A DNA stretch of 64,000 nucleotides from Curtobacterium guangdongense (GCF_049341845.1 NZ_JBMPIT010000007.1:267752-331751); one strand, 5' to 3'. Positions 8,260-17,057 are shown, numbered from the stretch's first letter. The notes: generated from the sequence alone by a model not told the origin. Program-made: numbers and translations.

Positions 8260-9191
8260 TGCCGCGGCTCGTCTCCGTCGGCAACGTCATCGTCGACATC
8301 GTGATGCGCGTCGGGGAGCTGCCGGAACCGGGAGGCGACGTGATCGCGTCCTCGTCGGACATCACCGCCGGTGGTGGCCTGAACACGATGGTCGCCGCTC
8401 GACGGGACGGCCTCGAGGTCGTGTTCGCCGGGCAGTACGGCACCGGCCCGTTCGGCGACGTCGTCCGCGACGCGCTCGCCGCCGCCGATGTCGAGATCCT
8501 GCAGCCCGGGGTACCCGACCAGGACAGCGGGTACTGCGTCGCGCTCGTCGACGCCTCGACCGAGCGCACCTTCGTCACGAGCGTCGGCGCGGAGGGACGG
8601 CTCGGGACCGAGGAGCTGGACCGCGTCGAGCTCCGGGAGGACGACACCCTGTTCGTGTCCGGGTACGGGCTCGCCCACCCGGTGAACGGCCGTGCGATCG
8701 CGTCCTGGATCACGACGATCCCGACATCGGTGCGGGTCGTGTTCGACCCGTCGCCCCTCGTCGCGACGCTGGACCCGCAGGTGGTCGCGCCCGTGACGGC
8801 GCGTGCCGACGTCATCTCCGCGAACGCCCGGGAGGCCCGGCTCACGTCCCCGGGATCGGCCGACCTCCGGCAGACGGTCACCGCCATGGCCGCGGTCGCG
8901 CGGGGTGCGGTGCTGGTGCGTGACGGCGGGGCCGGCTGCTGGGTCGCCGACGAGTCGCTGCCCGGAGGGCCCGTCCTGGTGCCGGGGTTCGCGGTCGCAG
9001 CCGTCGACACGAACGGAGCCGGTGACGCCCACGGTGGCGTGCTCGTCGCGGCGCTGTCCCGTGGTGAGCCGCTCCTCGACGCCGTGCGGCGTGCCAACGC
9101 CGCGGCGGCGATCGCCGTCTCGCGCCTCGGACCCGCGACCGCGCCCACCCGGGCCGAGACCGACGCGTTCCTCGCCGCCCACCCGGCGTAG
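8259..9191 (+). CDS. PfkB-family carbohydrate kinase
   Basis: A 310-residue kinase of the ribokinase/PfkB superfamily. It begins VSVGNVIVDIVMRVG, has the substrate-binding GGGLNTMVAARR motif around residue 45, and the catalytic/anion-hole motif DTNGAGDAHGG near residue 250 (second PfkB signature). It would phosphorylate the sugar released by the glycohydrolase, or the intact nucleoside. Start ATG at 8259 overlaps the permease stop by one base. It is the last gene of the GntR operon; a copy of the dispersed 16-bp motif lies just after its stop. Confidence 0.87.
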   Translation: MPRLVSVGNVIVDIVMRVGELPEPGGDVIASSSDITAGGGLNTMVAARRDGLEVVFAGQYGTGPFGDVVRDALAAADVEILQPGVPDQDSGYCVALVDASTERTFVTSVGAEGRLGTEELDRVELREDDTLFVSGYGLAHPVNGRAIASWITTIPTSVRVVFDPSPLVATLDPQVVAPVTARADVISANAREARLTSPGSADLRQTVTAMAAVARGAVLVRDGGAGCWVADESLPGGPVLVPGFAVAAVDTNGAGDAHGGVLVAALSRGEPLLDAVRRANAAAAIAVSRLGPATAPTRAETDAFLAAHPA

Positions 9192-9210
9192 GCCGACCGC
9201 CGGGGCCGTA

Positions 9211-9226
9211 CCGAGCCTCCTGTCCG
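9211..9226 (-). repeat. Dispersed 16-bp motif, intergenic copy
   Basis: An exact copy (minus strand) of CGGACAGGAGGCTCGG, 20 bp after the PfkB kinase stop. Unlike the copies at 14.0, 31.8 and 43.9 kb it has no intact opposite arm, so it looks like a half or decayed element. See the finding on the repeat family. Confidence 0.6.
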
Positions 9227-9313
9227 GCGACCACCCGCCGGTCTGGCCGCTGCGCGCATCGGGGGACAGCCTCCTGGAGCGGTCCCGACGGCCGCGTGCG
9301 TACCGTCGACGAC

Positions 9314-10225
9314 ATGACGGACCAGCAGATCGACCAGTACACGATGCAGGACCCGACGAAGCTCTACGCCGACAAGAAGCCCGACGAGCAGTACCTCCAG
9401 GGTGCTGGCACCGACGAGGAGATGGCGAAGAACGTCCCGGCCGACCACGGCGAGGAGACGTACCGAGGCTCCGGGCGCCTGCAGGGCCGGAAGGCGCTCG
9501 TCACCGGCGGCGACTCCGGGATCGGCGCGGCGGTCGCGATCGCCTACGCCCGCGAGGGTGCCGACGTCGCCATCGGCTACCTACCCGAGGAGCAGGAGGA
9601 CGCCGACCGCATCGTCTCGCTCATCGAGGCCGCCGGCCGCAAGGCCGTCGCGATCCCTGGTGACATCACGTCGCTCGCGTTCTGCGAGGAACTCGTCGCG
9701 ACCGCGGTGCGGGAGCTCGGTGGGCTCGACATCCTCGTGAACAACGCCGGCAAGCAGCAGAACGTGTCCTCGATCGAGGACATCTCGGACGAAGAGTTCG
9801 ACGAGACCTTCAAGACGAACGTCTACGCCACGTTCCGGATCACGAAGGCCGCCGTGCCCCACCTGCAGCCGGGGTCGACGATCATCAACACGACCTCGAT
9901 CCAGGCCTACGCGCCGTCGCCGCACCTGGTGCACTACGCGGCGACGAAGTCGACCGTGAACAACCTGGCGAAGGGCCTCGCGGCGCAGCTCGCGCCGAAG
10001 GGCATCCGCGTGAACGCCGTGGCGCCCGGTCCGATCTGGACGCCGCTGCAGCCCGCCGGTGGGCAGCCGCCGGAGGCCCTGCCGACCGCGGGGGAGCAGA
10101 CGTACCTCGGTCGCTGGGGACAGCCGGCCGAGCTCGCGCCGGCGTACGTGTTCCTCGCGAGCGGGGAGTCGTCGTACGTGGTCGGAGAGACGCTGCACGT
10201 CGACGGCGGCATGCCGACGCCGTAG
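9314..10225 (+). CDS. SDR family oxidoreductase, general stress protein type
   Basis: A 303-residue short-chain dehydrogenase with an N-terminal extension of about 50 residues (MTDQQIDQYTMQDP) typical of the YdaD/YhdG-like general-stress SDRs. It has the cofactor motif TGGDSGIG, NNAG at the end of strand 4, and catalytic YAATK; the C-terminus VDGGMPTP is normal for the family. It probably reduces reactive aldehydes or ketones with NAD(P)H. Start ATG 9314 matches the family N-terminus; a GTG at 9296 would add six residues. A strong hairpin terminator follows. A paralogue lies at 53399-54289. Confidence 0.87.
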   Translation: MTDQQIDQYTMQDPTKLYADKKPDEQYLQGAGTDEEMAKNVPADHGEETYRGSGRLQGRKALVTGGDSGIGAAVAIAYAREGADVAIGYLPEEQEDADRIVSLIEAAGRKAVAIPGDITSLAFCEELVATAVRELGGLDILVNNAGKQQNVSSIEDISDEEFDETFKTNVYATFRITKAAVPHLQPGSTIINTTSIQAYAPSPHLVHYAATKSTVNNLAKGLAAQLAPKGIRVNAVAPGPIWTPLQPAGGQPPEALPTAGEQTYLGRWGQPAELAPAYVFLASGESSYVVGETLHVDGGMPTP

Positions 10226-10290
10226 CGCGCCCGCGAGCGTCGTCCGCGAGCAGCCGGCGCCCAGCCCCACGCCCGCAGCCCGTCGCCCGC

Positions 10291-10346
10291 ACAACGAAAA
10301 GCACCTCGCACCACGTGTTCGCGTGGCGCGGGGTGCTTTCGGTTGT
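10291..10346. terminator. Bidirectional rho-independent-type hairpin
   Basis: A long inverted repeat begins with ACAACGAAAAGCACC and ends with GGGTGCTTTCGGTTGT, with internal CCACG/CGTGG pairing. It sits between the convergent SDR (ends 10225) and the small minus-strand gene (ends 10364), where a shared terminator is expected. Confidence 0.75.
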
Positions 10347-10363
10347 GCGCGGCGTCGGCCCGG

Positions 10364-10687
10364 TCAGCTCGCGACGCCGCAGGACCTCGCCATGCGCTCG
10401 AGGAGCTCGCGCGCGGACAGCGCGGCCGCGAGTTCGACCTCGACCGGGTTGATGCCGAACGCCCGCTCGAGTCGGCGACGACGGGCCTGGTCGGCGACGG
10501 GGACCTCCGGACGCTGCGGCAGCACCGCGATCGCCTGTGCCGCCGCCTCGAACGCGCCGTCCGGCCGACCGACCTGCTCCCACATCGCCCGGACGTCGTG
10601 CGCCACCTGATCGGCGTCGCCGCCGAACTCGAAGCCGGCGGAGGCCATGGTCGCCAAGCCCTGTGCGGTGGGGTCGTTCGGGGTCAT
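10364..10687 (-). CDS. Hypothetical protein (107 aa)
   Basis: A 107-residue predicted soluble, helical, acidic protein starting MTPNDPTAQGLA. It has no recognised motif; the end contains a single Cys (RSCGVAS). Start ATG at 10687 is chosen because upstream in-frame sequence has poor codon bias and overlaps the divergent TetR promoter region. It is convergent with the stress SDR and divergent from the TetR gene at 10854, with about 165 bp between them. Good third-position GC supports it as real coding sequence. Confidence 0.62.
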   Translation of the reverse strand: MTPNDPTAQGLATMASAGFEFGGDADQVAHDVRAMWEQVGRPDGAFEAAAQAIAVLPQRPEVPVADQARRRRLERAFGINPVEVELAAALSARELLERMARSCGVAS

Positions 10688-10853
10688 CCCGGCATCGTCA
10701 CACAGCTCGCCGGGAACCCGCCAGGAGTCCGTGACCGCCAGGACCTGCACGTTCTGTCCCCCATCATGCCGACCCCCGGAACGGGGATTCTGTCGCACCC
10801 CGGAATCCGTTTGGATGGTCGTGCGGACAGGACGTCCGCAGACGGAGGGCACG

Positions 10854-11528
10854 ATGCTCGAGGACACCAGCGCGGACACGCAGGCAGCTGCAGCCGCAGC
10901 AGCGACCCTGCACCTGCGGATCACCATCGTCGGCGCGACCGTGGACCTGCTCCGCGACGTCCCGTTCCACGAGGCCCGTCCCGAGGCCGTCGCCGAACGA
11001 CTGGACATCAGCGTCGCCGAACTCCGTCAGCACTTCCCGTCGTGGGACGGTCTCGTGCTCGCCGCACTCGACCGCTGGAACGGCGGCCGCATGGACGAGG
11101 TCACCCGCGAGGTCGGGGACGGCAGCACGGTCGAGCTGCTCCGTGCGATCGTCGCGTCGAACGCCGAGGACCCGGCCCTGATGCGGCTCCTCGTCGCCCT
11201 GCTGTCCGTCGCGGGCAACCCGGCGCACCCGATGTCGACGTACCTCCGCTCGCGCTACCAGCTCTTCTCCTCGCAGATCCGACGCGGGCTGGAGCACGAC
11301 GTCGCCGTCGGCCGTGCCCCGCACACGATGGACCCCCGCCGCGGAGCCGAGCAGCTCATCGCGCTCTACGAGGGGCTCCAGCTGCAGGCCCTGCTGCGCA
11401 GCGACCTCGACCTGGTGCCCGCGTTCGACCGTGCGGTGGCGCGGATGGAGCGCGGCTGGATGGAACGCTACGAGCCGCAGGCCCAGCGCCGGCTGTCCAC
11501 GTGGTCGGACGGCGGCTGGGACATCTGA
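10854..11528 (+). CDS. TetR-family transcriptional regulator
   Basis: A 224-residue regulator. The N-terminal helix-turn-helix covers about residues 25-70 (VAERLDISVAELRQHFPSWDGL matches the TetR recognition helix and following helix); the rest is an all-helical ligand domain with MSTYLRSRYQLF near the middle. It starts at ATG 10854 after a clear GGAGGG ribosome-binding site; the longer upstream frame is not credible coding. Its target is not obvious. The neighbouring divergent gene at 10364-10687 and the ThrE-like exporter convergent to it are the nearest candidates. Confidence 0.8.
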   Translation: MLEDTSADTQAAAAAAATLHLRITIVGATVDLLRDVPFHEARPEAVAERLDISVAELRQHFPSWDGLVLAALDRWNGGRMDEVTREVGDGSTVELLRAIVASNAEDPALMRLLVALLSVAGNPAHPMSTYLRSRYQLFSSQIRRGLEHDVAVGRAPHTMDPRRGAEQLIALYEGLQLQALLRSDLDLVPAFDRAVARMERGWMERYEPQAQRRLSTWSDGGWDI

Positions 11529-11547
11529 CCCGTCCCGGTCACCGGGA

Positions 11548-13056
11548 TCACCGCGTGCGGGAACCGCGGGGGACCGAGCCGTTGCCCGGGTCGTAGCCCG
11601 TGTCGCGCAGCACGGGGATCGCCGTCGTGTCGTTGTGCACCGAGTGCACCACCACGCGCCGGGTCCGCCGGAGCGCTCGCCGTGCCCCCGGCGTCGCGAA
11701 CAACCCGCCGAGGACGAGCCCCGCGCCGATCCCGAGTGCGACCGAGACCGCGGCGACGAAGTCGAGTGCGGCGCTCGACGACCCCGACATGAAGTTGAGG
11801 AGCGCGTTCGACACCGCGACACCGGGCAGCAGCGCGCCGCAGAACGCCGGGACCGCGATCGCCGCGACCGCCGTCCGCATCCGCACGGCGGCGTACGTGG
11901 ACAGGACGCCGAGGAGCACCGCGGCGATGAACGTCGCGCCGAGCAGCGGGAGCCCGAGCTGGCGCAGCCCCCACAACGACGCCGCCGCGGCGACGGAGAA
12001 CACCACCGCGACGGGGATCACCCGGGCGCTGGCCTGCTGCACGAAGCAGTTCGCACCGGCCGACACGACCGTCAGTGCGAGCGATGCCCACAGCGGCAGG
12101 GCCTGCGTCACGATGCCGGACGGGTCGACCTCGAGGTGGAGCCACTTCGTCAGCGCGATCCCCGCCGGCACCCCGACCACGATCGCCGCGATGACCAGCC
12201 CGATGTAGAACGCACGGGCCACGGCCATCGCCCGGAACCCGGAGATCGCGTCCTGCGCCCACGTGACGAGCGCGACGTGGGGAAGGAGCAGCACCACCAG
12301 GGCCGCCACCATCGTCGCGGCCCCGGCCGGGTGCAGGATCCCGATGCCGATCGCCAGGGTGCCGATCACGGACGCCACCGCCCCCTGCGCACCGGAGACG
12401 AAGAACTGCGGGTAGCCCCGGCCCGTCAGCCACCGCCCCGAGACGATGATGCCGAGCATGAGCATGAACGCTCCGATGCCGGCACGCCAGCCGCCACCCG
12501 CCTGCATCGCGATCGAGGTGCCCAGGATGGACAGGCCGACGTCGGCGGTCCACATCGGCCACCGGGAGGGCATCCGCAGCACGGCCACGAGCGCGCTCAC
12601 CGCCGACGACATGTCGCGCTCGTCGTGGATGACGTCGTCGACGATCTGGTTCGCCCACGCGAGCCGGTTGAGGTCGGAGCCGTCCGAGCTCACCGTCCGC
12701 ATCTTGACGAGCATCGGCGCGTCCGACGGCGCGTACTGGATCGTCACCGAGCTGCCCGTGAAGTCGAGTTCGAGGGGTGCGAGGTTCCACTTGGTCGCCA
12801 CCGCCACCAGGGCGATCTCGACGCTGCGGGTGTCCGCGCCCGAGGCCAGCATCACCTCGGCGAGGTCGAGACAGAAGTCGACGATCTGCTGCGCGGAGTA
12901 CTGCTCGCGCCGCGACCGGGTGTCCGGCGCGACGTGCTCGTAGATGGTGCCGCGGAGCCGGGCGCGGATGTCGCGGAGGTCGTGCTGGGCGACGCTGCGG
13001 GCACGCGGGCGGTGCGGACGACCAGGCCGCGCGCCGGGGAAGAGCGGTTCGGCCAT
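11548..13056 (-). CDS. Threonine/serine exporter family protein (ThrE-like)
   Basis: A 502-residue membrane protein. Residues about 50-190 match the DUF1212 (PF06738) N-terminal domain, including VMLASGADTRSVE and the conserved TVSSDGSDLNR region; about ten hydrophobic segments follow, with the second half corresponding to the ThrE_2 type domain. Corynebacterial ThrE exports threonine and serine by proton-driven efflux. Length and layout match that family. Start ATG 13056 is chosen because the first residues (MAEPLFPG) look like a normal N-terminus; the 62-codon upstream extension overlaps the divergent gene at 13127. Confidence 0.87.
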   Translation of the reverse strand: MAEPLFPGARPGRPHRPRARSVAQHDLRDIRARLRGTIYEHVAPDTRSRREQYSAQQIVDFCLDLAEVMLASGADTRSVEIALVAVATKWNLAPLELDFTGSSVTIQYAPSDAPMLVKMRTVSSDGSDLNRLAWANQIVDDVIHDERDMSSAVSALVAVLRMPSRWPMWTADVGLSILGTSIAMQAGGGWRAGIGAFMLMLGIIVSGRWLTGRGYPQFFVSGAQGAVASVIGTLAIGIGILHPAGAATMVAALVVLLLPHVALVTWAQDAISGFRAMAVARAFYIGLVIAAIVVGVPAGIALTKWLHLEVDPSGIVTQALPLWASLALTVVSAGANCFVQQASARVIPVAVVFSVAAAASLWGLRQLGLPLLGATFIAAVLLGVLSTYAAVRMRTAVAAIAVPAFCGALLPGVAVSNALLNFMSGSSSAALDFVAAVSVALGIGAGLVLGGLFATPGARRALRRTRRVVVHSVHNDTTAIPVLRDTGYDPGNGSVPRGSRTR

Positions 13057-13126
13057 CGGTCCATTGTGCCTGCCGCGCCCGCCCGAGTCCGGACGTCCGC
13101 TGAACGCCTCGACTACCGTGCTGCCC

Positions 13127-13748
13127 ATGGCGACCACCGACGGAGATCCCTGGCCGGCGGTCCTCGATGCGCTGCCCACCGGTGCCACGCACCACGACGC
13201 CGATCGGGTCCTCCGAGCCTCAGGCTGGACCGGCTGCGGCACCGGCAGCGCTCTACCGGGTGGCGTCGGACACCCGGCAGGTGCCCGCGTTGTTCGGGCA
13301 CCGGGTCCTCGACGGCGGCGGGGACCTCACCCTGATGGAAGCCCTGGAGCCGGTCGCGGAACCCGAGGCCGCGGCGTTCCACCGATCGCTCGCAGCCGGG
13401 GATCCCGAGGTCGCGGCGCTCGTCGGGCACATCCGGTCCGTGCACGCGCAGGGAGCGGACGAGCAGCCGTGGTGGGGCCCGCTCGACGACAATACGGCGA
13501 ACGTGATGCGCGGTGCTGACGGTCGGCTGGTGGTCACCGACCTCTACTACGCCGACGGGCCGAACCTGTACCGCACCGTGCTCGAGGACCCGGACCGCGT
13601 CGTCCGCGCGTTCCCCGAGGAGCGTCGCCGGTACATGACGGAGCTGCCGCTCGCGAGCTCGGGCGGCTGGCCGGACGGCGAGGCCGAGCGCCTGCGCGCC
13701 GGGCTCGCCGCGGCCGATGCCCGGCTCCACGTCGCCGGCGGGCGGTGA
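13127..13748 (+). pseudogene. Hypothetical gene with apparent frameshift
   Basis: The N-terminal part, from ATG 13127 (MATTDGDPWPAVLDA), is in one frame with strong GC third-position bias up to about 13240. The C-terminal part (from about ALYRVASDTRQ to VAGGR, stop at 13748) is in another frame with equally strong bias. Joining them needs a one-base shift around 13235-13255, giving about 205 residues. Either the gene is broken or there is a base-call error here. The C-terminal part is not confidently assigned; a kinase-like fold is possible but unproven. The gene starts 71 bp from the divergent ThrE-like gene. Confidence 0.55.
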
Positions 13749-13757
13749 GTCGCTCGG

Positions 13758-14003
13758 TCAGCGGCGGCGCACGCTGAGTCGTCCGGCGGCGAAGGCCGCC
13801 GAGACGAGCCCGACGACCACCAGTGCGTACCCGAGCAGCGTCTGCCAGCTCGGCGGTCCGGCGACGAAGGCGTAGTCACTCAGCGGTGCGTACGCGAACC
13901 AGCCGAAGGACGCCCTCGGCGTGGTGGCGACGAGCAGGGCGCCGCCGATGAGGGCCAGCAGGCCGAGCCACAGGGTCAGGTGGGTCCAGGTCCGTCTGAT
14001 CAC
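13758..14003 (-). CDS. Small membrane protein (81 aa)
   Basis: An 81-residue protein with two clear membrane segments (about residues 10-27, LTLWLGLLALIGGALLV, and 55-73, LLGYALVVVGLVSAAFAAG) and a basic tail ending RRR. The loop between them holds several aromatic residues. No family is recognised. It sits downstream of the OsmC gene on the same strand, but a strong hairpin at 14024-14071 separates them, so it probably has its own promoter. Confidence 0.68.
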   Translation of the reverse strand: MIRRTWTHLTLWLGLLALIGGALLVATTPRASFGWFAYAPLSDYAFVAGPPSWQTLLGYALVVVGLVSAAFAAGRLSVRRR

Positions 14004-14023
14004 GGCTCCGAGCGTAGCCAGGA

Positions 14024-14071
14024 GACGGACGGGAGGCCCGTGGCGGGGTCGCCACGGGCCTACCGTCCGTC
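14024..14071. terminator. 22-bp-arm hairpin containing the dispersed motif
   Basis: The left arm, 14024-14045, pairs with the right arm, 14050-14071, over 22 positions with one mismatch and a 4-nt loop (GGGT). The left arm carries CGGACGGGAGGCCCGT, a variant of the dispersed motif. It lies just after the OsmC gene (minus strand) and should terminate it. Confidence 0.75.
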
Positions 14072-14083
14072 AGGTGGTGCCGA

Positions 14084-14524
14084 CTACTGCTCGAACGTCG
14101 CGTTCAGGGTGATGTCGACTCCGGTGAGCGCCTTGCTGACGGGGCAGGTCGCCTTGGCGTCCTCTGCCGCCTTGAGGAAGGTCGCCTCGTCGATGCCGGA
14201 CACCTCGCCGCTCACCGTGAGGGCGATGCCGGTGAGCTTGAACCCGCCGGCCGAGTCCGGGCCGAGCGAGACGTCGGCCTTGACGTCGAGGGCCTCGACG
14301 GTGCCGCCGGCCTCGCCGAGCACGGCGGAGAACTGCATCGCGTAGCAGGCGGAGTGCGCTGCGGCGATGAGTTCCTCGGGGCTGGTCGTGCCGTCGGCGT
14401 CCTCGGCGGCGCGCTTCGGGAACGAGACGTCGTACGTGCCGACCTTCGAGCTGGAGAGTTCGACCTGGCCGGAGCCGTCCTCGAGGCCGCCGTTCCAGGC
14501 GGTGCGTGCGGTGCGCGTGGGCAT
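14084..14524 (-). CDS. OsmC/Ohr family protein
   Basis: A 146-residue peroxidase-like protein. The two catalytic cysteines are visible: one in HSACYAMQFS (about residue 60) and one in KATCPVSKAL (about residue 127); the PEELIAAAHS lead-in is characteristic. OsmC/Ohr proteins reduce organic hydroperoxides with dithiol donors in the cytosol. Sequence flavour is nearest to the OsmC-type subfamily that ends with ITLNATFE. Start ATG 14524 gives the standard length, with a good upstream AAAGGAG site. A hairpin terminator follows immediately. Confidence 0.88.
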   Translation of the reverse strand: MPTRTARTAWNGGLEDGSGQVELSSSKVGTYDVSFPKRAAEDADGTTSPEELIAAAHSACYAMQFSAVLGEAGGTVEALDVKADVSLGPDSAGGFKLTGIALTVSGEVSGIDEATFLKAAEDAKATCPVSKALTGVDITLNATFEQ

Positions 14525-14643
14525 GGCCGCTCCTTTCGTGTGGGGTGCGGTCCCGAGCGGGAGCCACGGTGCCGAGTCAATCGGAGAACGCACGTTCTCG
14601 CAAGGGGTTCCCGGCGAAGACGCAGGTCGGTAGGGTCGAGCGC

Positions 14644-15267
14644 ATGGGGGATCGAGGGACGTTCCGGCAGCAGGCGCTCGCCCGCGGTCCGCAGCGTGAC
14701 GTGGGACCGCTCGTCGCCTGGGCCCGGTTCTGGACGCAGGGTTGGCGGTTCTCCGGTCGGGCGAGCCGGTCCGAGTTCGCCTGGCCGATGGTGTTCGAGC
14801 TGGTCGTCGTGGTGCTCGCGGTCGGGATCCCGGTGTGGTCGGGGACGCCGTGGCGCTGGACCTGGTACGCCGACCCGTTCGGGATCATGCCGTCCCCTGC
14901 CGTGTACTTCCACCTCTGGGGGAGTGGGAACTGGTGGTGGGGCTACGGCGACGGGGCGGACGTCCCACCGAGGGCGTGGGACCTCCCGGTGATCGCCTGG
15001 GTCGCGGTGACGGCGATCCCGCGCTGGACCCTGCTGGTGCGGCGGCTGCACGACCGGGACCACACCGGGCTCTGGGTGCTGCTGCTCGCGTTCACCGGGC
15101 CGATCGGGTGGCTCGTGGTGAGTGCGATGGTCGTGCGTCGGCCTCGTGCGGCTGGTGCACGGTTCGACCGGAGCGTGTGGGACGCGTACAAGCCGAGCGC
15201 CACGTTGCCGCCCGAGCCTCAGGACACGGCGACGGCGACGCCCGCGGCACCGAGCAGCACCACGTAG
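14644..15267 (+). CDS. DUF805 family membrane protein
   Basis: A 207-residue protein with the DUF805 pattern: a tryptophan-rich start to the domain (FWTQGWRFSGRASRSEFAWPM), several membrane segments, the RRLHDRDHTGLW motif at about residue 140 that defines the family, and a C-terminal hydrophilic tail ending in Thr/Ala repeats. Function of the family is unknown; members are inner-membrane proteins. Start ATG 14644 replaces a longer, non-credible upstream frame. The end overlaps the convergent TauE-like gene by 49 bp. Confidence 0.82.
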   Translation: MGDRGTFRQQALARGPQRDVGPLVAWARFWTQGWRFSGRASRSEFAWPMVFELVVVVLAVGIPVWSGTPWRWTWYADPFGIMPSPAVYFHLWGSGNWWWGYGDGADVPPRAWDLPVIAWVAVTAIPRWTLLVRRLHDRDHTGLWVLLLAFTGPIGWLVVSAMVVRRPRAAGARFDRSVWDAYKPSATLPPEPQDTATATPAAPSSTT

Positions 15268-16058
15268 CCCAACGCGTGCACCGCTTCGGGGATGCGCGGT
15301 GGACGTCGGCGGAGCAGCACGATCACCGGCATCGCGCCGAGCAGCAGCGCGACCGCGGCCGGGACGTCGACCGCGCCGACCAGGCCGGTCGCGTCGGGTG
15401 CCTGCCCGTGCACGAGCAGGGTGACGAGGACCGCCGGTGCGGCGATCGCGAGCGTCAGTGGGTTCGCCAGGGCGGTCGCCACCGGCATGGACGCACCGGC
15501 CCGGCGCATCACCGGGACGGTCATGACGCTGCCGCCGACACCCAGGAACGCCGCGACCGCTCCGACCGGGAGGCCGAGCACCGTCCGCATGCCGTTCCCG
15601 CCGGGCGTGCTGCCGGACACCACGGCCGTGGGGCGCGTTCCGAGGGTCGGCTCACGTCGGGACCGGGGACCCCGCTCGCGTCGGAAGAACCCGGGGCGGA
15701 CGAGCAGGTCGACCACGGTGGCCCCGACGTACGCGACGAAGCCCCACCGCAGGAGCGCATCAGGCGCGAACCGAGCGGCTGCCGCGCCGACCGCACCCCC
15801 GAGGACGAGCAGCGCGAAGAGTCCGGTGCGTCCGCGGAGTCCCCGGAGGACGACGCGCTTCGTGGATGCCGTCGCCACTGCGGCGTTCACGAGCATCACG
15901 AGCGCGGAGGTCGCCGTCGCCACGCGGACCGCATCGCCTCCGAGTGCGGCATCGGCGACGGTGATGATCGGGACCGTCACGAACCCGCCGCCGAAGCCGA
16001 ACAACACGGTCGTCAGCCCGACGAGGACCCCGATGAGCGCGAGCACGAAGAACGTCAT
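15219..16058 (-). CDS. Sulfite exporter TauE/SafE family permease
   Basis: A 279-residue membrane protein with about eight hydrophobic segments and the duplicated TauE/SafE half-motifs: GLTTVLFGFGGGFVTVPII near the N-terminus and VGAVAAFLGVGGSVMTVPV near residue 175. The family exports sulfite or other small organosulfonate anions. A basic cytoplasmic loop (RRERGPRSRREP) separates the halves. Start ATG 16058 was chosen because the first helix then begins at once. It is divergent from an AraC regulator 77 bp away, which may control it. Confidence 0.84.
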   Translation of the reverse strand: MTFFVLALIGVLVGLTTVLFGFGGGFVTVPIITVADAALGGDAVRVATATSALVMLVNAAVATASTKRVVLRGLRGRTGLFALLVLGGAVGAAAARFAPDALLRWGFVAYVGATVVDLLVRPGFFRRERGPRSRREPTLGTRPTAVVSGSTPGGNGMRTVLGLPVGAVAAFLGVGGSVMTVPVMRRAGASMPVATALANPLTLAIAAPAVLVTLLVHGQAPDATGLVGAVDVPAAVALLLGAMPVIVLLRRRPPRIPEAVHALGYVVLLGAAGVAVAVS

Positions 16059-16135
16059 GGCATCCAGTCCAGCGCCGACCGTGGTGGCAAGCAATCGATG
16101 TTCCGTCGCAGGCCTTCGAGAGTTAGCCTCGACGG

Positions 16136-16891
16136 GTGCGCAACGTCCGGGTCGAGGACCACGATCACCTGCCGCTCGACGTCCTGCCCATCGGGACCGA
16201 GTACCCGCCCGACTTCCTGCTCGCCCGGCACGCGCACCGGCGCGCTCAGGTGCTCTACGGTGCCAGCGGGACGATGCTCGTCGAGACGGACGAGGGGTCG
16301 TGGACGGTGCCGACCGACCGTGCGGTGCTGATCCCTCCGGGGGTCCAGCACGAGGTCAGGATGCTCGACGTCACCACGTGGAGCCTCTACGTCGAGCCGG
16401 ACGCGGTGCCGTGGTGGCCGACCTCGTGCACGGTCGTCGAGGTGGGACCACTCCTGCGTGAACTCCTCCGCGCGGCGTTCGACCTGCCGCTCGACCTCGA
16501 CGTGCACGGCCGTGACGGCGCGGTGCTCGACCTCGCGCTGCACGAACTCGAGCGCGTGGCGCCCGTCCCGCTGTCCATCCGGCTGCCGGCGGAGGGCGTC
16601 CTCCGCGACCTGTGCCGCGCGTACCTGGCCGACCCCGACGTGCACGTGACGAACGCGGACTGGGCGAGCCGGGCCTCCGTGAGCGGTCGGACGCTCGACC
16701 GGCGGTTCCGGGCGGCCACGGGGGTGGGGCCCGCGGTGTGGCGCGTGCGTGCGCGACTGCTGGCGAGCCTCCCGGCCCTCCGCACGACGTCCGTGACGGA
16801 CGTCGCGGGCCGACTCGGCTACGCCACCCCCGCCGCGTTCACCGCGGCGTTCACCCGTGCGTTCGGGGTGCCGCCGTCGCGGTTCCGCTGA
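16136..16891 (+). CDS. AraC-family transcriptional regulator with cupin domain
   Basis: A 251-residue regulator. Residues about 20-100 form a cupin sensor (HAHRRAQVLYGASG, and PPGVQHEV later); residues about 155-250 form the double helix-turn-helix of AraC, ending with GRLGYATPAAFTAAFTRAFG and PPSRFR, the usual C-terminal signature. Start GTG 16136 gives a standard length. The gene is divergent from the TauE/SafE permease, a common arrangement for a dedicated activator. An ArsR-like remnant begins right after its stop. Confidence 0.87.
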   Translation: MRNVRVEDHDHLPLDVLPIGTEYPPDFLLARHAHRRAQVLYGASGTMLVETDEGSWTVPTDRAVLIPPGVQHEVRMLDVTTWSLYVEPDAVPWWPTSCTVVEVGPLLRELLRAAFDLPLDLDVHGRDGAVLDLALHELERVAPVPLSIRLPAEGVLRDLCRAYLADPDVHVTNADWASRASVSGRTLDRRFRAATGVGPAVWRVRARLLASLPALRTTSVTDVAGRLGYATPAAFTAAFTRAFGVPPSRFR

Positions 16892-17057
16892 GGCCTTGAC
16901 GAATGCTGCTCGCGGGCGCTCGAACGCGCCGGACTCATCACCCGTGAACGGCAGGGGCAGTGGCGGACGTGCCGCCTCCGTCCCGGCGCCGTCGACGAGC
17001 TCAGCGCATGGCTGGGCGCTGCTGGCGACCCCGAAGGAGTTCTTCCAGCTGCCCTCC
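16892..17057 (+). pseudogene. Possible ArsR-type regulator remnant
   Basis: The frame beginning right after the AraC stop codes for a stretch resembling the recognition helix and wing of ArsR regulators: ALERAGLITRERQGQWRTCRL, followed by AVDELSAWL. No start codon and no upstream half of the winged helix exist, and the frame continues past 17057 into sequence with no matching homology. This looks like the truncated tail of a lost ArsR gene. It fills most of the 332-bp gap before the next gene; the rest shows nothing I recognise. Confidence 0.4.
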
